Below, piece after piece: positions 32,645-41,670 of a DNA stretch of 64,000 nt. The translations under genes were made by a program, and so were the position numbers. Position 1 is the first letter of the stretch, and each line of letters opens with the position of its first letter. The notes beneath the pieces are model-generated. The model made no database searches and was not told the origin of the DNA. It was given only the letters and a program-made list of their open reading frames with translations. Source of the stretch: Kineosporia babensis (GTDB lineage: Bacteria; Actinomycetota; Actinomycetes; Actinomycetales; Kineosporiaceae); assembly GCF_021129305.1 (NCBI RefSeq), contig NZ_JAJOMB010000005.1:248001-312000 (forward strand), in the 5' to 3' direction.

Positions 32645-33415
32645 ATGACCGGACCCGCTCTGTTCTGCCGACCCGAGGCCGCAGTTGTGAACCCGCTGTA
32701 CGGAACGCCGGAAGAAGCCGCAAAGTCACCGGGCGGCGAAGGTATTCAGGATCGGCCGGCCGGTGAACACCAGGCCCCCGGCTGGGGAACTCCCGGCGAG
32801 GCGAAGGCCAAGAACTCCCCGCAGCTGCGGCGCCGGAAGGTGCCCTGGGGCCGCCGCAACGGTGCCCCCGAGTGGGCCCAGATGGTAGTGATGAGCGTGG
32901 GCACCGTGGTGATCGGCCTGGTCGGCTGGGGCGCGTTCAGCGTGTTCGACCGGCCCGGGAACGACAGCCTCGAGTGCTACATGCTGCCGTTGGCGGACGT
33001 GAACCAGATCCTCGGCGGAGAGGCCGACTACGAGCGCTCGGAGCACGACGGCTGGTGCACCTGGAGCCTGGACGACTCGGTCCTGGGCGAGGACGCGACG
33101 ATGACGATGACCTCACGCCCCTCCACCCTGGACCGGATCGACACCGAACTGCGGGAGCGGGACATCGCCGCGTCCGAGCAGGAGGTGGCCGAGGGCCAAC
33201 TCGAACTCATCCCAGGCCTCGGCGATTTCGCGGTCTGGAACCCGCGTAGCCGCAGCCTGGACTGGTACGCCCAGCAGCGCACGTACTACCTGGACCTGAG
33301 CGCCACCGGCAGCCTCTCCGAGGCCGAGACCCTGGACAAGGCAAGGCAACTCGCGGCCAAGGCGACGGCCAACACCGAACCGGCCCTCGACCGGGCCGGC
33401 AGCCTCGACGACTGA
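32645..33415 (+). CDS. Single-pass membrane protein with P-x-W-G-T-P motifs
   Basis: A protein of about 256 residues. The N-terminal cytoplasmic part is Pro/Gly-rich and contains NPLYGTPEEA and APGWGTPGEA, the same kind of motif found in the scramblase-like pair at 4.7-6.1 kb. A basic stretch (RRRKVPWGRR) precedes one membrane helix (MVVMSVGTVVIGLVGWGAF). The extracellular part has two cysteines (SLECYML, DGWCTWSL) likely to form a disulphide. Family unknown. ATG 32645 is used; GTG 32687 is a strong alternative because it places the motif near the N terminus. Confidence 0.65.
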   Translation: MTGPALFCRPEAAVVNPLYGTPEEAAKSPGGEGIQDRPAGEHQAPGWGTPGEAKAKNSPQLRRRKVPWGRRNGAPEWAQMVVMSVGTVVIGLVGWGAFSVFDRPGNDSLECYMLPLADVNQILGGEADYERSEHDGWCTWSLDDSVLGEDATMTMTSRPSTLDRIDTELRERDIAASEQEVAEGQLELIPGLGDFAVWNPRSRSLDWYAQQRTYYLDLSATGSLSEAETLDKARQLAAKATANTEPALDRAGSLDD

Positions 33416-33445
33416 ACCCGGCAGCGGCCGGTGCGCACACCGTCC

Positions 33446-34963
33446 TCAATCGGGCTCCGGTCTCTTGAGCAGCCCGGGGTGGTAGGCCTGGATCCGGCCC
33501 TTGCCGTGCGCTTTGGCCGCATACATGGCCACGTCGGCATGCACCAGCAGGTCCTCGATCCGCACCTTGGCCGAGGCCATCGCCACCCCGATGCTGGCCC
33601 CCACCTCGAGGCCGTTGGTCACCTCCAGCACCGAGACGCCCAGCACGATCCGCTCGGCTACCTGCTCAGCGATCTCCAGCGGGGTGTTGTGCAACAGGAC
33701 GGCGAACTCGTCGCCGCCCAGCCGGGCCACCACGTCCACCTGCGCCCGGGTCACACTGCGCAGCAGATTCGCCACCTGGAGCAGCAGTTCGTCGCCGGCC
33801 TTGTGGCCGAGCGTGTCGTTGACCTCCTTGAAGTCGTCCAGGTCGACGAACAGGACGGCCAGCGACTGGTCTTCGCGCCGGGCCGACATCTGGTGCACCG
33901 CCTCGGTGAAACCGGCCCGGTTGGCCAGCCCGGTCAGGCCGTCGGTGAGCGCCTGTTCGCTGAGCTGGCTGTGCACCCGGCTGTTCTGCATGGCCAGCGC
34001 GGTCTGGTTGCACACGCTGCGCACCGCGGACAGCAGCTCCGGTTCCAGCCGTTGCGGGTGCCCGAGAACGATGTACGCCACGAAACCGTAGTTGCTGAAC
34101 CGCAGGACCATCCAGGTGCAGGCCCGGCCGACAGCCCGGTCGAGCAGCGGAATCGCCAGCGGGCCGATCACCCCGTCCTCGTGGTCCAGCCCCTCGGAAG
34201 GGTCCACCCCGATGTCGGCCAAGGTCATCGGCCCGACCTCAGCGGCGAAAGTCCCCAGTGTGCGGTCCAGGACCAGTCCCTCGCCCCGCATGTCGAGCTT
34301 GACTATCCGCAAATCCTTGGACGAACGGACGATCTCGGCATGGGCGGACCAGGCGATCTCGCGGATCGCGGCCGGATCGGTGAGTCCGAGCAGAGCGGTA
34401 CCCTTTTCGGCCACCATGCGCTCACGGCCCACGCTCAGGTCCCGGCCGATGCTCTCGGCCCCGACCCAGCGACCGGCCAGACCGCTGGCCACGTAACCGG
34501 TCATCCCGCCGAGCAGGAAGGCCCAGGCGTGCGGATCGTCGGGCTGCCCGAGCAGGTGCGAGGCCGGTACCTCCAAGATCAGCGAGATCTCGTACAGCAC
34601 GATCCGCACCGCCACCTGGAGGTTGGAGCCGTACAGCGAGCGGAACCAGATCATCGGGAAGACGAAGCCGAACGCCACCGCGGGCTCGTCCAGGCTGGAC
34701 ATCACCCCGATCAGGGCCAGGGCCTCGGCCACGTCGTTGAAGATGCCGACCCGGGCGAGGCGGTAGCTGACCGTCCAGGACACCAGCAGGATGACGAGCG
34801 AGACGCTCAGGGTGTCCCAGTCGTCGGCGGCCGCGGCCAGCATGTGCGGCATGGTGAACACGGTGGAGGCCAGCGTGAGCACGCCGAAGATCCATCGTGA
34901 CCGCTCCAGGGTCGTGCCGGAACGCCCGGTCCACGACACCCTGGTCCCCTCCGGATCCTGCAT
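33446..34963 (-). CDS. Diguanylate cyclase, membrane-bound
   Basis: A 505-residue protein. Several hydrophobic helices occupy residues about 20-150, a GAF-like sensing region about 180-320, and a GGDEF domain the remainder (RLGGDEFAV active site; LTGLANRAGF start). It should make c-di-GMP from two GTP. The product-inhibition site, normally RxxD five residues before GGDEF, reads AQVD, so feedback inhibition is probably lost. ATG 34963 is chosen because the upstream extension lacks coding character. A second, very different cyclase lies at 50.3 kb. Confidence 0.88.
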   Translation of the reverse strand: MQDPEGTRVSWTGRSGTTLERSRWIFGVLTLASTVFTMPHMLAAAADDWDTLSVSLVILLVSWTVSYRLARVGIFNDVAEALALIGVMSSLDEPAVAFGFVFPMIWFRSLYGSNLQVAVRIVLYEISLILEVPASHLLGQPDDPHAWAFLLGGMTGYVASGLAGRWVGAESIGRDLSVGRERMVAEKGTALLGLTDPAAIREIAWSAHAEIVRSSKDLRIVKLDMRGEGLVLDRTLGTFAAEVGPMTLADIGVDPSEGLDHEDGVIGPLAIPLLDRAVGRACTWMVLRFSNYGFVAYIVLGHPQRLEPELLSAVRSVCNQTALAMQNSRVHSQLSEQALTDGLTGLANRAGFTEAVHQMSARREDQSLAVLFVDLDDFKEVNDTLGHKAGDELLLQVANLLRSVTRAQVDVVARLGGDEFAVLLHNTPLEIAEQVAERIVLGVSVLEVTNGLEVGASIGVAMASAKVRIEDLLVHADVAMYAAKAHGKGRIQAYHPGLLKRPEPD

Positions 34964-35104
34964 CCCTGGTCCGATCCCCCGCCCGAATCTGCCCCAGCTG
35001 GTTGTCGTCCCGATCACCGGAGCACTTGAGGCGTTTCGGTCCAGCTGAGAGAGCCCTGAGTCGGCGTTCTCCCGATTCCGGCGCTGCGAACGTAGCCTGG
35101 GGAC

Positions 35105-36184
35105 ATGTCCTTCCCCGCCGCCAGTGCCCGCCTGATCCCGGTACCCCGCTTCACCCGCCGGGCCGGACTGGGTGCGCTGGTGGCCGCCGGACTGACCGCC
35201 TGCACAGGAAAATCTCAGGACAGCGCCGCCGAAACCCCGCAAACCGCGGAAACTACCGAAAGCCCGGCCGACGTCTACACTCGTCACATCGATCTCTCCT
35301 ACGCCGAAAATGTGGGACGAGGGCACCTCCTCGATCTCTACGTCCCGTCCGTGGGCGAAGGGCCTTTTCCGGTCGTCCTTTTCCAGGCCGGATCGGCCTT
35401 CGGCAGTGACGACACCAAATCCACCTCGTCCGAGCTCAGCGGCGCCACCACCGCCGAAGGCCTGGCCGATCGGTGGGCCCCGCACGGCTACGCGGTGGTG
35501 GGCGTGAACGTCCGCAGCTCGGACCAGGCGAAGTTCCCCGCCCAGGTGCACGACATCAAGGCCGCGATCCGCTGGCTGCGTGCCCACGCCGGCGAATACA
35601 ACCTGGACAAGAGCCGTTTCGCGGCCATGGGCACGAGCAGCGGAGGCTGGGGCGCCGTGATGGCCGGGGTATCGGCCGGAAGTGACTTCCTCGAGGGCGA
35701 TCTCGGTAATGCCTCGGAATCCAGCGCGGTCCAGGCGGTCATCGATCTCTTCGGTCCCACGGACTTCCTCTCCATGGACGAGCACCGAATCCGGGGCGGC
35801 CAGAAGCACAACCCCGCCTCGTCCCCGGAATCCCAGCTGATGGGTTTCGCCATCCAGTCCGATCCCAAGGCCACCCGCCGGGCCAACCCGACCACGTACG
35901 TCACCAGTTCCGCGCCGCCGATCTGGATTGCGCACGGCAGCACCGACGCCCTCGTGCCCTACAACCAGTCCCAGCTGCTCTTCGCCGCCTACAACAACGC
36001 CGGCGCCCCAGCCACTTTCACGCTCGTGCAGGACGTCGGCCACACCGATGCCTACCTGAGCGGCGCCGACCCGGCCCCGAGCGTCGTGGTCCACACCAGC
36101 CGCAACGGCCAGGTCAGCCGGTCCGACAGCCCCGCCCCCACGTTCGACGCCCTACTGGCCTTCCTGGACCAGCACCTTCAGTAG
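35105..36184 (+). CDS. Secreted alpha/beta-hydrolase, esterase type
   Basis: A 359-residue exported hydrolase with a twin-Arg-like FTRRAGLGALVAAG segment and a lipobox-like LTAC, so it is probably a lipoprotein translocated by Tat. The nucleophile elbow is GTSSGGWG (GxSxG), the acid is in HGSTDALVPY and the His in VGHTDAYL. The sequence resembles feruloyl/acetyl-esterase-type (BD-FAE) and carboxylesterase families acting on plant or ester substrates. It converges with the next gene and overlaps its stop by seven bases. Exact substrate unknown; a GH43 arabinanase 3 kb away makes plant polysaccharide use plausible. Confidence 0.82.
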   Translation: MSFPAASARLIPVPRFTRRAGLGALVAAGLTACTGKSQDSAAETPQTAETTESPADVYTRHIDLSYAENVGRGHLLDLYVPSVGEGPFPVVLFQAGSAFGSDDTKSTSSELSGATTAEGLADRWAPHGYAVVGVNVRSSDQAKFPAQVHDIKAAIRWLRAHAGEYNLDKSRFAAMGTSSGGWGAVMAGVSAGSDFLEGDLGNASESSAVQAVIDLFGPTDFLSMDEHRIRGGQKHNPASSPESQLMGFAIQSDPKATRRANPTTYVTSSAPPIWIAHGSTDALVPYNQSQLLFAAYNNAGAPATFTLVQDVGHTDAYLSGADPAPSVVVHTSRNGQVSRSDSPAPTFDALLAFLDQHLQ

Positions 36185-36795
36185 AGGCCGTGCCGGGAGT
36201 CCAGGGCGAGCATGTCGTCGATCACCTGGGCCTCGACCTGGAGGTTGCGCTGGCTCTTGGCGATCTGGCCACCGGTGGGCACCGCCTTGCGCTCGGGCCA
36301 GGTGCCGGTGTCCCAGATCCTGGAGCGCACGAACGCCTTGCTGCAGTGGCTGAACAGTTCTTCCACGGTGATCTCGACGCTCAGGTGCGGGGTGCTGCCC
36401 TGCACCGTCATCCGCTCCAGGTAGGGCGCCTCGGCGACGATCCGGGCCGTGCCGTTCACCCGGATCGTGTCGCTGATCCCCGGCACCACGAAGAGCATGC
36501 CCACCCGCGGCGACTGCAGGATGTTGCGCAGGCTGTCCAGGCGGCGATTGCCCTTGCGGTCGCCGAACGCGATCGTCTTCTCGTCCAGCACCAGCACGTT
36601 GCCGGCCGGGTCGCCCCGGGGCGAGACGTCGCAGCTGCCGTCCGGCGCGGTGGTGGCCAGCAGGAAGAACGGGCTGAGCTCGATGAACCGCCGGGACTCG
36701 GGGTCGATCCGGTCGACCGCCTTGTTCGCGATGTCCGGGTGGGGCAGTTCGACGATCTCGCGCAGCTGCGCCTCGTTCGTGATCACTCGGCTCAT
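36178..36795 (-). CDS. Pyridoxamine-5'-phosphate-oxidase-like FMN-binding protein
   Basis: A 205-residue protein of the split-barrel PNPOx-like superfamily: an FFLLATTAPDGSCDVSPRGD strand pair at the flavin site, RLDSLRNILQSPRVGMLFVVPG, and a C-terminal SHCSKAFVRSRIW helix. Members bind FMN or F420 and reduce or sense small molecules; only some are true pyridoxamine oxidases. ATG 36795 (MSRVITNEAQ) fits the usual start. It is divergent from the nucleotidyltransferase gene at 36.9 kb. Cofactor and substrate are not determined by sequence. Confidence 0.8.
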   Translation of the reverse strand: MSRVITNEAQLREIVELPHPDIANKAVDRIDPESRRFIELSPFFLLATTAPDGSCDVSPRGDPAGNVLVLDEKTIAFGDRKGNRRLDSLRNILQSPRVGMLFVVPGISDTIRVNGTARIVAEAPYLERMTVQGSTPHLSVEITVEELFSHCSKAFVRSRIWDTGTWPERKAVPTGGQIAKSQRNLQVEAQVIDDMLALDSRHGLY

Positions 36796-36902
36796 CTGCC
36801 GTACCACCGCACCGTTCTTCTGGGGGGACCGAAAACAAATCGCGTGCGCCGGGGGCGCCGGATGTTGCACGATATCCGACTGCCCAAAACCAGGAGGTCG
36901 TC

Positions 36903-37697
36903 ATGGGTGCGCGAGAACTGCTGGCCGTTCCGGTACTGGAGTACGGGGACCGGGAGGTGGCCGAGACCGGCCAGATCCTGCGCTCCACGGTGGGCTCGGG
37001 GCTGCACGGCATCGCGATCGCGGGCACCGACGACCATGACGAGATGGGCGTGTACGTCGAGCCGGCCCACTGGCTGCTCGGGCTGCGCAGCGTGCGCGAC
37101 AGCTATGTGGCCCGGTCGCAGGCCGAAGGAGCGCGCTCCGGACCAGGTGACACCGATCTGGTGATGTACGGCCTGCGCAAGTATCTGCAGCTGGCGGTGA
37201 AGGGGAACCCGACCGCGCTGCTGCCGCTGTTCGCCCCCGAGTCGCAGCTGATGTTCTGCAACGAGCTCGGGCACGAGCTGCGGGGGCTGCAGCAGGCGTT
37301 CCTGTCGCAGGAGGCGGCCCGGCGTTTCCTGGGCTTCATGCAGGCCCAGCGCGATGCCCTGACCAACGGTGGGCGCAAGGTGCCGAACCGACCTGAGCTG
37401 GTCGAACGGTTCGGATACGACGTGAAGTACGCCTCCCACGCCCTGCGGCTGGCGATGCAGGGCCGGGAACTGGTGCAGCACGGCCGGCTGACTCTGCCGA
37501 TGCCGCAGGACGAGCGGCAGCGGGTGCTGGAGGTGAAGTCCGGGCAGGTGCGAGAGCTGAGCGTGGTGCTGGCCGAGATCGACGCGGTCGCGGCCGAGGT
37601 GGTGCAGGCGCTGGAGACCGGGCGCACTCCCCTGCCCGCCGAGCCCGATCTGGCCACGATCGAGGAATGGGCGGTCAGCGTCTACCGGCGTCAGTGA
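36903..37697 (+). CDS. Predicted nucleotidyltransferase (pol-beta superfamily, COG3541-like)
   Basis: A 264-residue protein of the polymerase-beta-like nucleotidyltransferase group: the signature VGSGLHGIAIAGTDDHDEMG contains the G-S...H-G turn and the D-D-x-D metal ligands. A helical C-terminal half follows, including KYASHALRLAMQG. An ideal AGGAGG site lies about 6 bases before the ATG. Family members have no established substrate and often stand alone, as here. It overlaps the convergent GNAT gene by 7 bases. Confidence 0.8.
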   Translation: MGARELLAVPVLEYGDREVAETGQILRSTVGSGLHGIAIAGTDDHDEMGVYVEPAHWLLGLRSVRDSYVARSQAEGARSGPGDTDLVMYGLRKYLQLAVKGNPTALLPLFAPESQLMFCNELGHELRGLQQAFLSQEAARRFLGFMQAQRDALTNGGRKVPNRPELVERFGYDVKYASHALRLAMQGRELVQHGRLTLPMPQDERQRVLEVKSGQVRELSVVLAEIDAVAAEVVQALETGRTPLPAEPDLATIEEWAVSVYRRQ

Positions 37698-38287
37698 CGC
37701 CACATCATCCAGTGCGGCGGGCCTGAGGTCACCGGCACCTGGCCGGTCACCTCGAACCCGTGGCGCCGGTAGAAGGGCAGGTTTCGGGGGTTCGACGACT
37801 CCAGGTACACCGGGGCGCCGTCGAACCGCCCGAACGCCTCGCCGAGCAGGGCGGTTCCGTGCCCTTGGCCCCGAACCGGGGCGGCCGTGCCGATGAACTC
37901 CAGGTACCAGTGCCCCGGCGGCTGCTGGTGATGCGTTCGCTCGATCTCGCCGAGCCGGCGCAGCAGCCGGGGCAGGCGGGGGCCAGCGCTGCGGATCAGG
38001 TGCGGCGCCGCACGCGCTACCGAGGGCAGGGGAAGTTGCCATTGGCCCGGCGCCGACCACACCGCCACGGCTTGCCGGTCCAGCGTCGTCCGGACCTGCC
38101 CGCGAGGCAGGGCATGCCCGAGCAACGCCCCGAAAAGCCTGGTCAGGCGCCGGTGCCGGTCGCGATCGGGAATCATCCACGTCCACACCGGATCCTGACC
38201 GAAGGCGTCCGCGAGGGTCGCCGCCAAGGCGGGGAGGTCCTCGGCGGTGGCGACGCGAACGTCCACGCCGACATCATCACGTGTCAT
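37691..38287 (-). CDS. GNAT-family N-acetyltransferase
   Basis: A protein of about 198 residues with the GNAT fold: the N terminus VRVATAEDLPALAATLADAF, motif A GTAAPVRGQGHGTALL (acetyl-CoA loop RGQGHG), and the ending LPFYRRHGFEVTGQV. It is of the type found in many antibiotic or small-molecule acetyltransferases, acceptor unknown. ATG 38287 is preferred to GTG 38302. Convergent with the nucleotidyltransferase. Confidence 0.82.
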   Translation of the reverse strand: MTRDDVGVDVRVATAEDLPALAATLADAFGQDPVWTWMIPDRDRHRRLTRLFGALLGHALPRGQVRTTLDRQAVAVWSAPGQWQLPLPSVARAAPHLIRSAGPRLPRLLRRLGEIERTHHQQPPGHWYLEFIGTAAPVRGQGHGTALLGEAFGRFDGAPVYLESSNPRNLPFYRRHGFEVTGQVPVTSGPPHWMMWRH

Positions 38288-38440
38288 CGAGGTGAAGGGC
38301 ACATAACGGACGAGTGGCGTGGTTCACATCCACAGTCACGCGCACCTCGGAAGGCGTGCCCGCCGACGGCCGCGGCCCTTGTCAGATCAGCCGTTCACTG
38401 AGCACGATGCTGGCCCGAGATGTGCGCAGAAGGGTGATTC

Positions 38441-38980
38441 ATGGCGGACGACAACGGCCGGCGCCGTCCCAGCCCGCCCAGCCGTCCCGATCCCCGCGGT
38501 GGGCCCGGTGCCATGCTCTCGGCCCTGGCCGTGGCCGGACTGCTGTTCGGCGGCGCGATCGCCCTGCACTACGGCAAGCTCCCGGTCTTCCTGACCCCGG
38601 CCACCGCGCTGGGTGAGGAGGCGACGGTCGAGGGCCAACTGACGAACGGATCGACGGTCACGGATGTCACGCTGGTGGTGTCGGTGCCGGAGAAGGCCAA
38701 GATCTCCGAGCCCAAGGACAAGGCCGAGGACCAGCACGTGGCCACTGTTGCGGTGAGGGTGCAGAACACCTCCGAGCAGCCGATCGGTGTGGCCGGACCC
38801 GGTCAGTCGCTGCGCACCGATCTGGCCAAGTCCTACGACAGCCTGACCGAGAAGACGGTGGAAGTGGCGGCGGGCAAGACCAGGACGGTGAAGCTGCAGT
38901 TCCTGATCCCCTCGAACGAGGACCCGGACACGCTGAGCCTGAAGGTGGCCGAGCAGACGACGAAGCTCGACGTGCGTTAG
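38441..38980 (+). CDS. Single-pass exported protein, DUF4352-like
   Basis: A 179-residue protein with a basic, Pro-rich cytoplasmic start, one membrane helix (MLSALAVAGLLFGGAIAL) and an extracellular beta-sandwich-like domain. Segments such as VATVAVRVQNTSEQPIGV and KTRTVKLQFLIPSNEDPDTLSLKV resemble DUF4352-type immunoglobulin-fold domains. The same layout recurs in the three-gene operon at 55.9-59.1 kb. Role unknown. Confidence 0.65.
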   Translation: MADDNGRRRPSPPSRPDPRGGPGAMLSALAVAGLLFGGAIALHYGKLPVFLTPATALGEEATVEGQLTNGSTVTDVTLVVSVPEKAKISEPKDKAEDQHVATVAVRVQNTSEQPIGVAGPGQSLRTDLAKSYDSLTEKTVEVAAGKTRTVKLQFLIPSNEDPDTLSLKVAEQTTKLDVR

Positions 38981-39143
38981 AGCAGGTCCAGCAGAGGTTT
39001 CATCTGCCCGGCATCGAAACGGCTCACCAGTCGTTCGCTTTCCCCTTGCCGAGCGTTGGGGAACCTATGATTCCGGCCGACCACAGCGTCCGCAATTGGT
39101 TCTGCCGCAGGCATACTGAAACCGGATACCCGAAACCCGCAGG

Positions 39144-39179
39144 CCCGACTCCCGGCGACGGGGGCAGCCGGGAGTCGGG
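39144..39179. terminator. Hairpin between convergent genes
   Basis: CCCGACTCCCGGC at 39144-39156 and its exact reverse complement at 39167-39179 form a 13-bp stem with a 10-base loop. It lies between the DUF4352-like gene and the GH43 gene and may end both transcripts. Confidence 0.6.
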
Positions 39180-39226
39180 AGTTCAGCCGAGGGACGCTTG
39201 TCGGCCCGCCTCGGAGTCGGCGAGTG

Positions 39227-40252
39227 TCAGCTCACGAAGGGCCAGTTCGACGAATCCCAGCTGATCCGGTTGATTCCCAGCTTGGCCACGCCGTTGTCGG
39301 CGCCGTCGTAGTAGTGGTAGACGAGCACGTCACCGTCGCCGTCCTGGATCAGCGACTGCCCGCCCGGGCCGATGACGGTGCCGTGCGTGCCCAGCACCTG
39401 AGTGCCACCGCCCTCGGTGAGCAGCTTGCCCGGCCGGTCCTTATACGGGCCGGTGATGGTCTTGGACCGGCCGACCATGATCTTGTAGGTGCTGTCCTTG
39501 CCCTTGCAGCAGCTGTCCCACGAGGTGAACAGGTAGTAGTAGCCGGCGTGGTAGATGATCGCCGGCGCCTCGAGCGCGGTGCTGCCCGGCCGGCTCGCGA
39601 TGCTGTGCACCGTCGAGCTGCCCGAGATCCGCTTGCCCGTGCTGGGATTCAGCTCGATCATCTTGATGCCCGACCAGAACGATCCGAGCGAGAGCCACCA
39701 CTTGCCCTGCCGGTCGACGATCAGGTTGGGGTCGATCGCGTTGTGGTTGCTGCTGGTGGTGGTCGAGTAGATCTTGCCCTGGTTGGTCCAGCTGCCGGGC
39801 CTGCCGGTGGTGCTGGTGGCCAGGAAGATCGCCGACTTGTTCTTCCCGAACGAGGAGGCCGAGTAGTACAGGTAGTACTTGCCGTTGCGGTACGACAGGT
39901 CCGGCGCCCACAGGTTGCCGTCCTTGGTGCCGGTGTATTCATCCGTCCAGGTGGCACTTCCGTTGGGGAAGGCCAGGCCGGTGTAGCTGAACTTGGTTCG
40001 GTCGGTGGACGTGCGCAGGGCGATCCCGGGAGCCGTGGCGGCCATCAGGTAGGTGCCGTCCGGGCCCTTCACCATCGTGGGGTCGTGCACCGTGATGTTC
40101 CCCGACACCACACCCGGGCCCGGGTATTCGGCCGCGTCCGCAGAACGGATGTGCAGGACGGCCGGGACGGCCGCCGCGATCACGAGGGCGGCGGCAAGCA
40201 GCCCGGCCAGCCGGAACCGGGACCTCGGCCGGGCTGAGAAGACGCTGGACAT
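39227..40252 (-). CDS. Secreted GH43 arabinan endo-1,5-alpha-L-arabinanase
   Basis: A 341-residue enzyme with a Sec signal peptide (LLAAALVIAAAVPAV before RSADAAEYPGP). The five-bladed propeller signatures of GH43 endo-arabinanases are visible: NITVHDPTMVKGPDG with the catalytic Asp, LWAPDLSYRNGKYYLYYS, NHNAIDPNLIVD and TALEAPAIIYHAGYYYLF with the general-acid Glu. It should cut 1,5-linked arabinan of plant cell walls outside the cell. GGAAAGG precedes the ATG. No other arabinan genes adjoin it, so uptake is handled elsewhere. Confidence 0.9.
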   Translation of the reverse strand: MSSVFSARPRSRFRLAGLLAAALVIAAAVPAVLHIRSADAAEYPGPGVVSGNITVHDPTMVKGPDGTYLMAATAPGIALRTSTDRTKFSYTGLAFPNGSATWTDEYTGTKDGNLWAPDLSYRNGKYYLYYSASSFGKNKSAIFLATSTTGRPGSWTNQGKIYSTTTSSNHNAIDPNLIVDRQGKWWLSLGSFWSGIKMIELNPSTGKRISGSSTVHSIASRPGSTALEAPAIIYHAGYYYLFTSWDSCCKGKDSTYKIMVGRSKTITGPYKDRPGKLLTEGGGTQVLGTHGTVIGPGGQSLIQDGDGDVLVYHYYDGADNGVAKLGINRISWDSSNWPFVS

Positions 40253-40352
40253 GGCACCTTTCCTGATGCACCGGACCGGCTGGATACCGGTCGATGCTGA
40301 TCAGGTCGGTTGCCGGCCCGGCGAGGTTGCTTGCCGGTCGGTCAAATCGAGG

Positions 40353-40838
40353 TCAAGTTCCCGGTGGGATCTCGGGCTCGGTCTTCTTGCGGACGATCGG
40401 CTCGGCGGGCGGGCTCTGGCTGCGGCCGTAGCGCGCGACCTCGTCCGTCGCGCCGAAGATCAGGCTCTGCCCGTCGACCTCGACCCGGGTGGCCCGGTCC
40501 ATCACGGTGTGGTGCGGGACGTTGGCGCAGGCCATCCTGGTCGACGTCAACTGCTCCAGCTCGAACGCCCCGTCGGCCTCGAGCCGGTACGTGCCGCGCA
40601 CCTGGTTGCACCCGTCGCTGCCCACCACCTTGCCGTCGCTGAACTCCAGATACGCCTCGGCGTAGGAGTCCGCGTTCAACGGATCGACGGTGTACCCGGC
40701 AATCTCCTGCGGATACCAGGTGCCCGCGATCGCCTCCCGGGGGTCCGCGCCCACCGTCACCGCCTCCTGATCAGCCTTGTCCTCACCGCAGCCGGCCAGG
40801 AGCAGAGCCGGCAGGACCATCCATGCACCACGCCTCAT
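40353..40838 (-). CDS. META/HslJ-domain lipoprotein
   Basis: A 161-residue lipoprotein: signal peptide ending LLLAGCGED with the acylated Cys, then a META domain with the diagnostic YLEFSDGKVVGSDGCNQVRG and LTSTRMACANVP segments. META/HslJ proteins are small exported beta-rich proteins of unclear function, linked to stress and drug phenotypes. ATG 40838 is the natural start; the longer open frame upstream is not coding. It is in the same orientation as the GH43 gene but separated by about 100 bases. Confidence 0.85.
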   Translation of the reverse strand: MRRGAWMVLPALLLAGCGEDKADQEAVTVGADPREAIAGTWYPQEIAGYTVDPLNADSYAEAYLEFSDGKVVGSDGCNQVRGTYRLEADGAFELEQLTSTRMACANVPHHTVMDRATRVEVDGQSLIFGATDEVARYGRSQSPPAEPIVRKKTEPEIPPGT

Positions 40839-41017
40839 GACCCGTCCTTCGCTCGTCGGCACCCTGCTTGGACGACTCCCGGCCGCACCGGGTTCCGTGT
40901 CCGGCGCGGGACACACTGGGAAGGATCTGCGGATTTGCCACGGCGTACCCACACTGCCGGTAACCTTGCTTCGCGGCGCCCTTGGGTGCTGCCTGCCCAC
41001 ATCGGCGTGAGCAGACC

Positions 41018-41091
41018 GGGGCAGTAGCTCAATAGGTTAGAGCAGCGGACTCATAATCCGTCGGTCGCGGGTTCGAACCCCGCCTGCCCCA
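41018..41091 (+). tRNA. tRNA with CAT anticodon (Met, or Ile2)
   Basis: A full cloverleaf: acceptor GGGGCAG with CTGCCCC, D-arm GCTC/GAGC, anticodon stem GCGGA/TCCGT with loop CTCATAA (anticodon CAT at 41052-41054), and TTCGAAC T-loop. No CCA is encoded. The elongator Met and lysidine-modified Ile2 tRNAs both read CAT. It lacks the unpaired first acceptor base and GGG/CCC anticodon stem of initiator tRNA, so it is not initiator. Confidence 0.9.
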
Positions 41092-41244
41092 CTCCCGTCC
41101 TCCAGAGTCCTACCCGTGCTCAACCCAGGCCTGAGTGATCCGGACAACAACACCGATCTGTGGCATTGCATGCAACGCTGTCAGCACGTCGGTGCGTCTG
41201 AGAGGCTGATACCGGCGGACGACAGACGGGAACGATCGGTACGG

Positions 41245-41670
41245 GTGAAGACTCGACGACGCAGCACCTTGGTGGTGGCCAGCGGCACGGCGCTGTTCGC
41301 AGCGGCGGTACTCACCGGGTGCGGGAACAGCGTAGAGCGCGATCATCAGGGCGTCTGCGTGGACAAGAGCACCCAGAAGCGTGTTGCCGACGATGAGTGC
41401 GACGAGGACGACGAGGGTGCGCGCAGCGGGTACTACGGCGGCACCCACGCTTGGCGGTTGTACGGCTCGGGCCTGCGGTTCCCGCCGGTCGGGGGCCGGA
41501 TCGCGGACTACCCCGGGTCGGTGAGCACGCTGCCGTCCGGGCACGGAGCCACCTTCGGCGGGGCCGAGCGCAACGGTGGCACGGTGAGCAAGTCGAGCGT
41601 GAAGACGGCGGCCGACCGGGGCGGGTTCGGCAAGACCAGCCGCAGCAGCAGCGGGAGCGTGGGCGGTTGA
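41245..41670 (+). CDS. Small lipoprotein (YgiB-like context)
   Basis: A 141-residue lipoprotein with a basic N terminus (VKTRRRSTLVVASG), lipobox VLTGC, an acidic Cys-containing middle (GVCVDKSTQ ... DDECDEDDEG) and a Gly/Ser-rich tail ending SSSGSVGG. The layout and linkage to a glutathionylspermidine-synthase-like gene parallel enterobacterial ygiB-ygiC. GTG 41245 is the start; its stop overlaps the TTG start of the next gene (TTGA). It probably sits on the outer face of the membrane. Function unknown. Confidence 0.7.
   Translation: MKTRRRSTLVVASGTALFAAAVLTGCGNSVERDHQGVCVDKSTQKRVADDECDEDDEGARSGYYGGTHAWRLYGSGLRFPPVGGRIADYPGSVSTLPSGHGATFGGAERNGGTVSKSSVKTAADRGGFGKTSRSSSGSVGG

Noticed and set aside
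39046-39264. 72-residue plus-strand frame between convergent genes
   Set aside because: It runs through the terminator hairpin and into the GH43 3' end, with no ribosome binding site.
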